From: JALZHR01 sp036389695
GTDB lineage: Bacteria > Acidobacteriota > Blastocatellia > Pyrinomonadales > Pyrinomonadaceae
Assembly: GCA_036389695.1 (NCBI GenBank)
Contig: DASVWG010000441.1
Span: 1 to 22,403, forward strand
Direction: 5' to 3'
Length of the DNA: 22,403 nucleotides
Shown here: piece by piece, positions 15,153-22,403 of the stretch
Position numbering within the stretch: the stretch's first letter is position 1
Layout of the letters: each line of letters begins with the position of its first letter
The notes under the pieces: model-generated
The model's input: only the letters and a program-made list of their open reading frames with translations
What the model was told of the DNA's origin: nothing
The model's database searches: none
Translations under genes and position numbers: made by a program

Positions 15153-15172
15153 AAGCTCATCTTAAAAATTGC

Positions 15173-15211
15173 GAGGGTCGGAAGATTTCACTGATATTCC
15201 GTCCCTCTTTT
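15173..15211 (+). terminator. Intrinsic terminator after the FG-GAP remnant
   Basis: GAGGG-TC-GGA (15173-15182) pairs with TCC-GT-CCCTC (15198-15207) with one internal mismatch, followed at once by TTTT (15208-15211). Its survival supports a formerly expressed full-length gene here. Confidence 0.65.
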
Positions 15212-15242
15212 AGTCTTAAAAACGACCGCTTTTGAAGAAAGC

Positions 15243-15611
15243 TCACTCGACGCTCAGATCAGGTATCTTGACGATCATTCCGCCGTGTTCCTTAAAGCTC
15301 ACAGTGACCGAGCCGACCAAATCTATTTTGATTGAGATCGAGCCTGTGCCCTCATAGCGAAAGTACGCATCAAGTCCTCGGTAGCGAACGACGCCGCCCC
15401 ACTTCATCTTGGTCCACGGGAGTTTGTCATTCGTGTATTTGTCCAGTTTTTTGTCGGCGAGGTCAAGAATAAGGATGTCGCCCATTCCCGGCACTTAAAT
15501 GGTATGATGCCCGCTCATGTGTGGAAACTGGGCTGGGCTGGGAAATATCCTGTTGCCGCCGTCAACAAAAAATCCTCTCAGGTATTCGCTCGTTATTGTT
15601 ATGTCAAACAT
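15243..15611 (-). pseudogene. Small gene of unknown family interrupted by an in-frame TAA
   Basis: The ATG at 15611 follows AAGGAG at ideal spacing (6 bases). The frame reads MFDITITSEYLRGFF and on to SGHHTI, meets TAA at 15497-15495 after 38 codons, and continues without another stop as VPGMGDILILDLADKKLDKY to a TGA at 15243. Complete, it would have been about 122 aa, with a beta-rich composition. The second part alone could start at the GTG at 15494 or the ATG at 15485, but neither has a ribosome site. I do not recognise the family. A nonsense mutation, or a base error in the assembly, is the simplest explanation. It sits between the FG-GAP remnant and the intact FG-GAP gene, in a decayed-looking segment. 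Confidence 0.6.
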
Positions 15612-16362
15612 ACAATTCTCCTTTCCAAAATATGGCTCGATAAGTAATTTGATTTGCTCTCATCGAGCGTGCGCAAAGTCATCCTCTTTCAAATCTGCGC
15701 AGCAGCTCAAAAGCAAATGACGAATTGACTGTGCAACCCATTGTCACGGTTTACAGCCAAGCCCTTTCCAATGGATTGTTTGTTTTCTTAAGCTGAGGGA
15801 TTTCCGCCCGGCGTGAAATGCCGCTTGCCGAAAACACGGCAAGATACAACCGGCAATCAGAGAGCGGATACCTTGGTTCCCGTCACTTCGAGCATTTTCA
15901 TCTGCTCGATTCAAGGGCAAGTAGAACGCTGCCGTATAGGAGCGCAAGCCGATTTTCTTAATAATCTTTCACCAGTTTTGGGGAAACTAATGTAGAATTT
16001 CACCGCTTGGTTTCAGTCACTGTCGGTTAGTTCGTTTTGAATTTTAAGTTGGCTTGGCAAGGATTAAAATCTATTTTTAAAAATTTGTCAATGCTGTTTT
16101 TCCGCTCTTAGCAAAAAATCTTGCGGGCAACCCCGTCACCCTAAAGCAGTTATGAGCATTTTCGGATTCAACGATTAATATGCGGTATGGACGACAGGCA
16201 ATTGACGGAGCCGTTAATATTCCCTGTTATTAGTTAGATAAGGGCGGCAGAATAAGCTAAACTATATTATAATACCATTACCCACTTCCGTCTTTATCAT
16301 CAACGGCGTTCGGCTCAAATAAAGCTCACTATCACGCAAAAGCCGCGTCGGAGGAAATTAGT
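15612..16362. other. 751-bp region without a convincing gene
   Basis: Both strands show only short frames without ribosome sites. Visible structure: an inverted pair CCATTG/CAATGG (15738-15743/15769-15774), a perfect hairpin CTTGCCG-6-CGGCAAG (15824-15843), a small hairpin CGGG-CAAC-CCCG near 16122-16133, and a TATAAT at 16268-16273 without a good -35. The last 100 bp should hold the promoter of the following gene. On the minus strand, the frame from 15947 downwards is the same as that of the broken gene ending at 15243, so some of this may be degraded coding sequence. Confidence 0.45.
16350..16355 (+). promoter_or_regulatory. Strong ribosome-binding site of the delta-60/FG-GAP gene
   Basis: GGAGGA, 7 bases before the ATG at 16363, fixes the start. 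Confidence 0.75.
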
Positions 16363-19300
16363 ATGATTAAAAACGCTGCACGAAAATTTAAAGCTTCCGG
16401 AACGTTCGGTTTCGCCACGGCTGTCCTTGTCCTTGTCATTTTTGTTTTTTCGCCGTCCGCTTCGGCAAAAATCCAGCTTGACCATACCTTTCTTCCGACT
16501 TTGGCTATGCTGCGCGGCGGACCGTCGAGCGTTCTGGTTTTGCCGGACGGGAAGCTGCTCGCCTTACGTCACTCTAATCCGGTAGTCACATACTACCCGC
16601 CGCTAAACGTCACGCGGTTTAATGCCGACGGAAGTATTGACCAGATTTTCGATATTGTTGTCGAACGCGCCGAAAATAGCTTAATTCTGCAGCCCGACGG
16701 GAAATTTCTGGTCAGCAGCCGAACAATTCTGGTGGGCGGCGTCAACCGCGGCACTTTGCTGAGATTTAACGCGGACGGGACGCTCGACAATTCTTTTAAC
16801 GCGAGCTGGATTTCGGGCGCGGGCAACGGTCTCGTCCTGCCCGACGGCAAAATCGTCATCTCGGTCTCCTTATTAATTCAGGGAGACTTGCAGAACAAAG
16901 TCGCGCGGCTAAACCCGGACGGGACGCGCGATGAGACGTTCGCCATGACCGATGGAGGCATCCCGATGGTTTTGCAGCCGGACGGGAAAATTCTCGTCGG
17001 CACCAGTCGATACGTCGGAGACTACATCCGCAGACTTAATCCGAACGGAACTATTGACACGGTTTTTGCCGCCAACACCAGCCCCTTTTCTTACGATGCT
17101 TACCTTATCGTCCTGCAGTCGAACGGAAAAATCGTCATCGCCGCCGAAAACTATTCGAGCGTCATCCGCCTTAATAGCGACGGAACTTTGGACAATAATT
17201 TCCCGGCTCGTCTAACTTACGCCGGTTACGTGGTCTTCGGGATGGTTATACAGCCTGACGACAAAATTCTCATCGGAGGCAGCGGCGCTTATAACACCAA
17301 CTCAACTATGAAAAAACGCCTGACCAGAATCAACGCGGACGGCACGCCGGACACGACTTTCGACGCGATGACGAGCGAGGCATCCGGCTTCGATATGCTG
17401 CTGCCGCTGGCGCTGCGCCCGAACGGGACGATTCTGGCGAGCGGCAATCTGACGCAGGGCTCGGTTTCGCGCCTCGGGCTGGTCAGTTTGACGAACAGCG
17501 GCGCGATTGACACGAGTTTCGCCAGTAATGATTGGGGCAGATACCCGGGCACTGTGAATAGATTTGCTAGTTATCCGGGCGGAAAAATTATGGTCGCCGG
17601 GACTTTCGTCGAAGCTAACGGTTTCCCCAGCCCTACGGTTGCCCGCTTGAATCCGGACGGAACGACCGACACCAGCTTCAGATTTACGGAACAAATCGTG
17701 AAAATCGATGAGGGCATCAATTACGATTTATTGCAGTTTGCAATCGCAGTTCAGCCGGACGGTAAAGTTTTAATCAGCGGGAAATTTCGTTACAACGGGC
17801 AGAATAATTACGGCATCTTCCGGGTTAATCAGGACGGCAGCCTCGACACGTCCTTCACGCCGCAGACTATAAGCCCGCCGACTTCGAGCGTGTATTCGCT
17901 GGCGCTGCAGCCGGACGGAAAAATTCTGGTCGGCGGCGGTTTTCAAAATTTCGGCAATTCGGGACGCCGGAGTTTTGTCCGGCTGCTGGCTGACGGTTCG
18001 GTAGACACTTCATACGGCGTGACTTCGACAGCAAACTTCGTTCAAAAAATGATTGCCCTGCCCGGCGGAAAAACTATCGTCGTGGGCGGCGGCTTAACGG
18101 AAAACGGAAACACGCGGAACAACGCCCGCCTCAACGCGGACGGCAGCCTGGATTTATCTTTTAACGTACCGGCGGAAGCCGGAAGTGTTGTCGGCGTCGC
18201 GCCGGATGGCAAGCTGGCTTCGGTCAGTTTTATCCAGGGCGGAGAGTTTTACTTTCCCAAGTTTTGGCGGCTGACGGCGGACGGTGCCGTCGATCCTTCA
18301 TTTTCGCCGACGTTAATTTATACAACTTCGTTTTCCGGTGCAATTATTCTGCCAAACGGCAAGCTGATGACCTGGGGAGGCGGAGTTGATATTCTGGGGC
18401 TTAATGGAGGAATCGAGGCGCATTTTTCCAATTTATATTTCAGCGGTCAACCGGTTATTACGCCGGACGGCAAAATGCTCGCCGCCACTGCGTTGTCTTT
18501 TTCCGACGGAAGCTTTCGCAAGTTCGGAAGATTTCTGCTGAACAGCGCGGACTTTGATTTTGACGGCGACGGCAAAGCGGACACCGCGATATTTCGCCCG
18601 TCCGTCGGCGAGTGGTATGTCTCGCGCAGTTCCGACGGCGAGTCTTTGGGCACTCAGTTCGGCGCCCAGGGAGACTTAATCGCGCCTGCCGATTTCGACG
18701 GCGACGGGCGAACCGATATTTCCGTTTTCCGCCCGTCGGATGGCGGCTGGTATCGTTTGAACTCTTCAAACAACACCTTTTCGTCTCTGCAATTCGGATT
18801 AAGCGGCGACGTGCCCGTGCCCGCCGATTTTGACGGGGACGGCAAGGCTGACATTGCGGTTTATCGCCCGTCTGCCGGCAGCTGGTATCGCATCTATAGT
18901 TCCTATAGTTACAACAATCAGTTCGTCGCGACACAATTCGGAACAGCGGAAGACAAACCTATTGTCGCAGATATGAACGGCGACGGGTGGTTCGATTTGT
19001 GCGTGTTCAGACCGTCAAACGGCTATTGGTATCACCTCACCAGCTTTACGTACAATTTTGGTGCGAGACAGTTCGGAACAGCGGAAGACAAACCCGTTGC
19101 GGCGGATTACGACGGCGACGGGAAAACCGATTTAGCCGTTTATCGCCCGTCGGTCGGCGATTGGTATATGGTCAACAGCAACAGCTCTTCTTTTACCGGA
19201 ATACATTTTGGAATAACTGAAGACAAGCCCGCTCCGGCTGATTATGACGGCGACGGCAAAGCCGATTTGGGAGTTTTCAGACCGTCGCAGGGCATTTGGT

Positions 19301-19386
19301 ATTTATTGCGCTCGACGCAGGGCTTCACTGGCATCCAGTATGGGACGACCGGCGACATCCCGGCTCCGAATGCTTTCGTCAGGTAA
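16363..19386 (+). CDS. Secreted delta-60 repeat protein with C-terminal FG-GAP/VCBS-type repeats
   Basis: 1007 aa. Signal peptide with a basic start and hydrophobic core at residues ~17-30, cleavage near SASA (32-35). Residues ~45-720 hold about 14 copies of a ~50-aa unit of delta-60 type (LQPDGKILVGG ... RLNPDGTLDTSF), with PDGK-like turns at 61, 111, 160, 206, 253, 298, 352, 405, 465, 517, 567, 614, 664 and 701. Such units fold as propeller or solenoid blades. Residues ~730-1007 hold six ~45-aa units with the calcium-loop pattern D-x-D-G-D-G-x-x-D (732, 778, 822, 870, 915, 960) followed by FRPS..WY and QFG..GD.P. Probably an exported surface or adhesion protein; no enzyme motif and no anchoring signal were seen. 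A scrap of a paralogue lies at 14940. The frame continues past the stop into a PIN-domain fragment. Confidence 0.9.
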   Translation: MIKNAARKFKASGTFGFATAVLVLVIFVFSPSASAKIQLDHTFLPTLAMLRGGPSSVLVLPDGKLLALRHSNPVVTYYPPLNVTRFNADGSIDQIFDIVVERAENSLILQPDGKFLVSSRTILVGGVNRGTLLRFNADGTLDNSFNASWISGAGNGLVLPDGKIVISVSLLIQGDLQNKVARLNPDGTRDETFAMTDGGIPMVLQPDGKILVGTSRYVGDYIRRLNPNGTIDTVFAANTSPFSYDAYLIVLQSNGKIVIAAENYSSVIRLNSDGTLDNNFPARLTYAGYVVFGMVIQPDDKILIGGSGAYNTNSTMKKRLTRINADGTPDTTFDAMTSEASGFDMLLPLALRPNGTILASGNLTQGSVSRLGLVSLTNSGAIDTSFASNDWGRYPGTVNRFASYPGGKIMVAGTFVEANGFPSPTVARLNPDGTTDTSFRFTEQIVKIDEGINYDLLQFAIAVQPDGKVLISGKFRYNGQNNYGIFRVNQDGSLDTSFTPQTISPPTSSVYSLALQPDGKILVGGGFQNFGNSGRRSFVRLLADGSVDTSYGVTSTANFVQKMIALPGGKTIVVGGGLTENGNTRNNARLNADGSLDLSFNVPAEAGSVVGVAPDGKLASVSFIQGGEFYFPKFWRLTADGAVDPSFSPTLIYTTSFSGAIILPNGKLMTWGGGVDILGLNGGIEAHFSNLYFSGQPVITPDGKMLAATALSFSDGSFRKFGRFLLNSADFDFDGDGKADTAIFRPSVGEWYVSRSSDGESLGTQFGAQGDLIAPADFDGDGRTDISVFRPSDGGWYRLNSSNNTFSSLQFGLSGDVPVPADFDGDGKADIAVYRPSAGSWYRIYSSYSYNNQFVATQFGTAEDKPIVADMNGDGWFDLCVFRPSNGYWYHLTSFTYNFGARQFGTAEDKPVAADYDGDGKTDLAVYRPSVGDWYMVNSNSSSFTGIHFGITEDKPAPADYDGDGKADLGVFRPSQGIWYLLRSTQGFTGIQYGTTGDIPAPNAFVR

Positions 19387-19779
19387 AAACCGTTTCCGAC
19401 TCATCTTCGAGCGGCGGAACTGGAAGTTAAGCGGCTTTTCAATTCAATGTTTCTGTCTGGAAAAGTTGTTAAATTGTCTCAATTAACTTTGAATATTGCC
19501 GAAAGAGCGCGAGATTTACACTGGTTACACGGAATTAATTTAAGCGGCGCGGACTCTATTCACGTTGCGTCTGCTTTACAAACAGGCTGTAAAGAGTTTT
19601 TGACGTTTGATAGAAAGAAAAGTCGAAGTCCGATTGCTATGGAGAAGGAAATTGCTAAATTAGGTTTGCGAGTTATTACGCCGTCCAAAACTGCTTGTTT
19701 ACCGAAAGACTATTTACAACATACAATCCCTTATCCGAATGACGACGATGACGACCGAAGAGAACTTGATTTGTTATGA
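19387..19779 (+). pseudogene. 5'-truncated PIN-domain (VapC-like) gene
   Basis: Starting with the first codon after the FG-GAP stop, and in the same frame, the sequence reads as the later part of a PIN-domain RNase: RAAELEVKRLF, then AERARDLHWLHGINLSGADSIHVASAL (A-D-S-I-H being the third acidic site of the fold) and FLTFDRKK with the fourth Asp. The N-terminal ~30-40 residues with the first catalytic Asp are absent, and no start codon with a ribosome site exists; an internal ATG at 19447 has none. VapC toxins cut tRNA or rRNA using all the acidic residues, so this copy should be inactive. It ends DDDDDRRELDLL and overlaps the next gene as ATGA, showing it was the first gene of a coupled group. 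Base composition is AT-richer than the FG-GAP gene. Confidence 0.65.
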
Positions 19780-19949
19780 AAGCAGAAGTAAAAAATAAAA
19801 AAGGCGTGGCAAGAAAAACATCTCGCAAAGACGAGCCTGTAATTATACCGCTTGAATTTGAAGAAGCACTTGAAGTGCTTTTAAAAACAAAACCGATAGA
19901 CAATAAACAAATTGAAGAAAAGAGCAAGCCGAAAATAAGAGGTGAATAA
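19776..19949 (+). CDS. 57-aa charged protein coupled to the PIN-domain fragment
   Basis: ATG overlaps the PIN stop (ATGA) and the TAA overlaps the next ATG (TAATG), so it is the middle of a tightly coupled trio. A Lys/Arg-rich start (MKAEVKNKKGVARKTSRKD) is followed by one amphipathic segment, PVIIPLEFEEALEVLLKTKP (residues 21-40), and a basic tail. No membrane segment. I have an impression of similar small basic-acidic-basic proteins with an 'LEFEEAL..LL..KP' core in other genomes but cannot name a family. An antitoxin, or an adaptor to the downstream membrane protein, is possible but unproven. Confidence 0.6.
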   Translation: MKAEVKNKKGVARKTSRKDEPVIIPLEFEEALEVLLKTKPIDNKQIEEKSKPKIRGE

Positions 19950-20359
19950 TGGCTGAACCCGTTAGTGAATTTGTGAAAATGTCGCTTGATTATTCTGTTC
20001 AATCTGCCCAACAGTTAATGGCTTTGGCAGTTGGCATTTTAGCACTCTCGGTTACTTTTATAAAAGATATTGTTAAGGAAAATGCTAGATGGTTCTGGCT
20101 TTTAAAATTGTCTTGGGTGCTTTTTTTAATGTCTATAATTTTCGGTCTATATGTAATGATGAACACATCCTCGCTAATTAATGAGCTAGTAATGTATCCG
20201 GAATTGCCTTCCTCAATTTCAGATGTGATAAGAATTAATAAAATGCATTCATCCATGCAATTTATAGCATTTGCGCTTGGTTGCGGAAGCTTACTCTATT
20301 ACGCCATGGCTTCGCTTAGAAATAAGAAAATTAAAAATTCAAAAACTGAAACAGATTAA
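19949..20359 (+). CDS. Three-helix membrane protein of unknown function
   Basis: 136 aa, with the start overlapping the previous stop by one base; AGAGGTGA just upstream is a usable ribosome site. Membrane segments lie at about residues 20-39, 47-71 and 98-120, with a ~25-residue loop between helices 2 and 3 and a Lys-rich tail (RNKKIKNSK). No catalytic motif. The gene is AT-rich relative to the rest of the window and looks recently acquired. It may be a small accessory or effector membrane protein of the former PIN-linked group; function unknown. Confidence 0.7.
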   Translation: MAEPVSEFVKMSLDYSVQSAQQLMALAVGILALSVTFIKDIVKENARWFWLLKLSWVLFLMSIIFGLYVMMNTSSLINELVMYPELPSSISDVIRINKMHSSMQFIAFALGCGSLLYYAMASLRNKKIKNSKTETD

Positions 20360-20464
20360 TTATTTGGGTTTGCGAAAGATATAATTCCCAAAACAATCTT
20401 AAAAGGGTCATTTTCGAGACCGCGCCGTCTTTCCGATGTTTTCAATATTCTTTCACTTCCGACT

Positions 20465-20488
20465 GTGCGAAAATTAGTGTTTTCGCAC
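20465..20488 (+). terminator. Terminator hairpin between convergent genes
   Basis: GTGCGAAAA (20465-20473) and TTTTCGCAC (20480-20488), a perfect 9-bp stem with a 6-base loop, followed by CTCTTTATAATCTTTT. It closes the plus-strand trio and faces the minus-strand serine hydrolase gene. Confidence 0.65.
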
Positions 20489-20525
20489 CTCTTTATAATC
20501 TTTTGCCATTCACAACCGTTTCTCC

Positions 20526-21860
20526 TTAATTTTCCTTCGTGAAAATCCTCTCCCGACCGCTGCGCCTGAGAATCAACTGATTTTTCGCGGCGTCGAACTC
20601 CATGACGATGCCCGCGCTTTCGATTCTGAATTTATCCTGCGCCGTCGCTTCGAGCGGGAAAGAAGGCTGTCCGGTCGGCTGCGCGAAAAGCGTCTCGCCG
20701 TCGCGGGTGATGGTAAATTTCACGGGAACTCCGGGACTCGAATAAACGCCGACGTATTTGTCCAGCACTTCCGCGCTGACGGCGAGCGCATCGAAGGCGG
20801 GAATCTGAAACGGTTTATTGTAGTAAATGTCGATAATGCCGCCCATAATATTGACTACCGGGTAAACTTTCCCGTTCGCCGCGTAAGCGACCGCCAGCTT
20901 TTCTTCCGGCAGGTAAGCCAGCCACGCGCCGAAGCCGTCGACGCCGCCCGTGTGCCCGTAGAAGGTTTTGCCGGCAAATGTAAAAGCGTCCATTCCCAAC
21001 CCGTAGCCGTCCTTTATCGTTTTCATCGACGCGAGGCTCTGCTTCGAGATTATCTTCCCGTCGAACAGCGCCTGAATGAACCTGACGAGGTCGCCGGGCG
21101 TCGAAATTAATGCGCCCGACCCGAAAAGAATGCTGATATGGGTTTCGGGTTCCTGTTTCCAGTCCAGAAAATACTTGTAGGAAAAACTTTCGTTTTTGCC
21201 GGCATCGATGTTTCCGGTGCCGGCGTATGTATCCTTCAGCCCGATTTTCGAAGCGATTCTTTTCCGCAGGACTTCCGCGTAGGACTTGCCGGTTAGCTTT
21301 TCGACGATAAGACCCAGAATGGTATAGCCGGAATTGCTGTAAGCGTACTTTGCGTCCGGCTCGAAATCAGGCTTGCCTTTGGCGATAAGAGCGAGCATTT
21401 CATCCTTCGTTATCGGAGCCGTCCTTTTCGGTCGAAGCTCGCGGTCTTCGGTTATGTCGTGGATGCCGCTGCGATGCGCGAGTATCTGCGCGATAGTAAT
21501 TTTCGAAGCGTTCGGAATCTGCGGGAAGAATTTGTCGAGCGTGTCCGAAAGCTTTAATTTTCTTTGCTCGACGAGCTGCAAAACGAGCGCGGCGGTAAAC
21601 ATTTTCGTGATTGAGCCGACCCGGAATCTGGTCGCCGCAGTCAAAGGTTTCTTTTCCGTTCCGTTAATCCGGCTGTAGCCGACGGCGCGGGCGTAAAGAA
21701 CGCTGCCGTCACGGGCGACGACCAGACTGCCCATCGCCTTGTTCTTTTCGGCGAGCCGTTCAAAAAACTGGTCGAGCCTGGCTTTGTCGAGCGTCTGCGA
21801 AAAGGCGGCGCTAAACAACGCCAGCATTAGTAAAAATGCGGATAATATTTTAATTTTCAT
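20526..21860 (-). CDS. Secreted class C beta-lactamase-like serine hydrolase
   Basis: 444 aa from the ATG at 21860. The frame is open 42 codons further up, but those residues are not protein-like and precede a clear signal peptide (MKIKILSAFLLMLALFSAAFS-Q). Catalytic set: S83-I-T-K86, Y174-S-N176, H303-T-G-G306. Residues ~380-444 form the same DUF3471-like C-terminal domain as in the 750-2471 protein (LFAQPTGQPSFPLEA against LFGQLTGQPKLAIEA), but there is no TPR segment. Probable exported D-aminopeptidase, esterase or peptidase; substrate unknown. It is a single-gene unit with a good promoter and a hairpin behind it. Confidence 0.9.
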   Translation of the reverse strand: MKIKILSAFLLMLALFSAAFSQTLDKARLDQFFERLAEKNKAMGSLVVARDGSVLYARAVGYSRINGTEKKPLTAATRFRVGSITKMFTAALVLQLVEQRKLKLSDTLDKFFPQIPNASKITIAQILAHRSGIHDITEDRELRPKRTAPITKDEMLALIAKGKPDFEPDAKYAYSNSGYTILGLIVEKLTGKSYAEVLRKRIASKIGLKDTYAGTGNIDAGKNESFSYKYFLDWKQEPETHISILFGSGALISTPGDLVRFIQALFDGKIISKQSLASMKTIKDGYGLGMDAFTFAGKTFYGHTGGVDGFGAWLAYLPEEKLAVAYAANGKVYPVVNIMGGIIDIYYNKPFQIPAFDALAVSAEVLDKYVGVYSSPGVPVKFTITRDGETLFAQPTGQPSFPLEATAQDKFRIESAGIVMEFDAAKNQLILRRSGRERIFTKEN

Positions 21861-21936
21861 AGTCCCTGATAGGTCGCGAAGGCGTGATTCCGGAGCTTCT
21901 TTGCCGATTGCCTGAATCTTCGCCGTATTAAATGGG

Positions 21937-21965
21937 AATTTACACCAAGTTGTTTTATTTGTCAA
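21937..21965 (-). promoter_or_regulatory. Promoter of the second serine hydrolase gene
   Basis: On the minus strand, a consensus TTGACA (21965-21960), a 17-bp spacer and TAAATT (21942-21937), giving a leader of about 70 bases before the ATG at 21860. This supports the chosen start, since the longer frame would begin upstream of the promoter. Confidence 0.6.
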
Positions 21966-22041
21966 GAACTTTACATTATAAAGCAATTTCGTATAAATAT
22001 TTGGAAGACGAATTTGAGACTCGTTGTTTTAACGTTTAAGC

Positions 22042-22403
22042 TCAGCCATTGTCGGGCGCATCATCGGGTAAGGCATCTGACGATTGAATCCGCCTGACAA
22101 TCTCTTCAAGACAGGGAGCGTATTCTCCATCCGTCGAGACTTCGATTGTCGGTATATCGAACTTCGGCGCCGTATAGCTGGCGGGAAGTAAAAATTCGCC
22201 CGTTTTCCTGTAATGGACGACACGATTATCGCTGTGATAAAACTCGCGGTTCGGATTGTCCAAACCTCTCTGGAGATGGCGTCCGGCGGCAATCATATCG
22301 TCAACCGAGCATAGAACAATCACTGGTGAAGCTAATTCGAAAATCTGCGGCATTCTCGGCTCCCAGACCTTGTGCTGAAACGCCGCCTCGATGACAACGG
22401 AGA
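22042..22403 (-). CDS. P-loop kinase-like ATPase (AAA_33 type), 5' end outside window
   Basis: The frame is open to the window edge on the minus strand; about 120 C-terminal codons are seen. The residues VVIEAAFQHKVWEPRM, ELASPVIVLCSVDD, AAGRHLQRGLDNPNREF and the following H-S-D fit the second half of small P-loop kinases of the AAA_33 / chloramphenicol-phosphotransferase-like / zeta-toxin-like group: the strand and DxE-like region, then the LID with basic residues. The Walker A motif would lie upstream and cannot be checked. It probably phosphorylates a small molecule; substrate unknown. An ATG at 22353 is internal. Confidence 0.65.
   Translation of the reverse strand, partial: SVVIEAAFQHKVWEPRMPQIFELASPVIVLCSVDDMIAAGRHLQRGLDNPNREFYHSDNRVVHYRKTGEFLLPASYTAPKFDIPTIEVSTDGEYAPCLEEIVRRIQSSDALPDDAPDNG

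Noticed and set aside
15517..15720. 67-codon plus-strand frame over the start of the interrupted small gene
   Set aside because: The opposite strand has a much better ribosome site and a protein-like sequence; this frame has neither.
15744..15947. 67-codon minus-strand frame in the large gap
   Set aside because: No ribosome site and no recognisable motif. Kept only as a hint that the gap may contain decayed coding sequence.
16110..16160. Possible riboswitch upstream of the FG-GAP gene (sequence around CCCCGTCACCC and AAAGCAG)
   Set aside because: I compared it by eye with c-di-GMP (GEMM) consensus segments on both strands; the conserved order and pairing are not there.
18458..18934. 158-codon minus-strand frame opposite the FG-GAP repeats
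   Set aside because: Arg/Cys-rich shadow produced by the repeated Asp/Gly codons of the real gene.

Overview
The window looks like chromosomal DNA of an Acidobacteriota bacterium, most likely Blastocatellia/Pyrinomonadales. I infer this from gene style, not from a marker gene: a secreted delta-60-repeat protein with a C-terminal tail of 'DFDGDGKADIAVYRPS'-type repeats, two secreted class C beta-lactamase-like serine hydrolases, an M1 metallopeptidase with a signal peptide, a roughly balanced base composition with abundant GGAGG-type ribosome sites, and AAGTCCA heptamer repeats. No rRNA, tRNA, CRISPR array or intact transposase is visible.

Layout. Bases 1-2545 hold the 3' part of an AraC-family regulator and a secreted serine hydrolase with a TPR segment, closed by a very strong hairpin. 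A non-coding stretch of about 500 bp leads to an unrecognised secreted protein (2969-4075, TTG start). Convergent to it is a winged-helix regulator with a C-terminal four-cysteine signature (4084-4728). It is divergent from a long co-directional block (4878-11471): stand-alone GTP cyclohydrolase II (ribA), a DUF2231 membrane protein, an aquaporin-family channel, an SDR oxidoreductase, a fused gluconate-2-dehydrogenase-subunit-3/GMC flavoprotein and a GH1-like glycosidase. A perfect 10-bp inverted repeat covers the -35 regions of both divergent promoters and is the obvious candidate operator. The last four genes are spaced 3, 10 and -4 bp apart and are very probably one operon. I infer that they handle a small polyol, sugar or glycoside, with RibA possibly supporting flavin supply.

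Bases 11500-14800 hold an iterated TGAC..TTATG motif, a convergent terminator, a membrane-anchored protein of unknown role, a second strong terminator and the secreted M1 peptidase with a recognisable promoter, all of these genes on the minus strand.

Bases 14940-20500 are the disturbed, accessory part. They contain a C-terminal scrap of an FG-GAP/VCBS protein, a small gene on the minus strand with a good ribosome site but an in-frame stop codon, 750 bp with no convincing gene, and the intact 1007-aa delta-60/FG-GAP secreted protein. Directly after its stop codon, in the same frame, lies the 3' part of a PIN-domain (VapC-like) gene without its start. That fragment is coupled by 4-bp and 1-bp overlaps to a 57-aa protein and a three-helix membrane protein in visibly AT-richer DNA. 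A terminator hairpin closes this segment.

Bases 20526-22403 hold a second secreted serine hydrolase with a good promoter, and the 3' part of a P-loop kinase-like gene that runs off the window.
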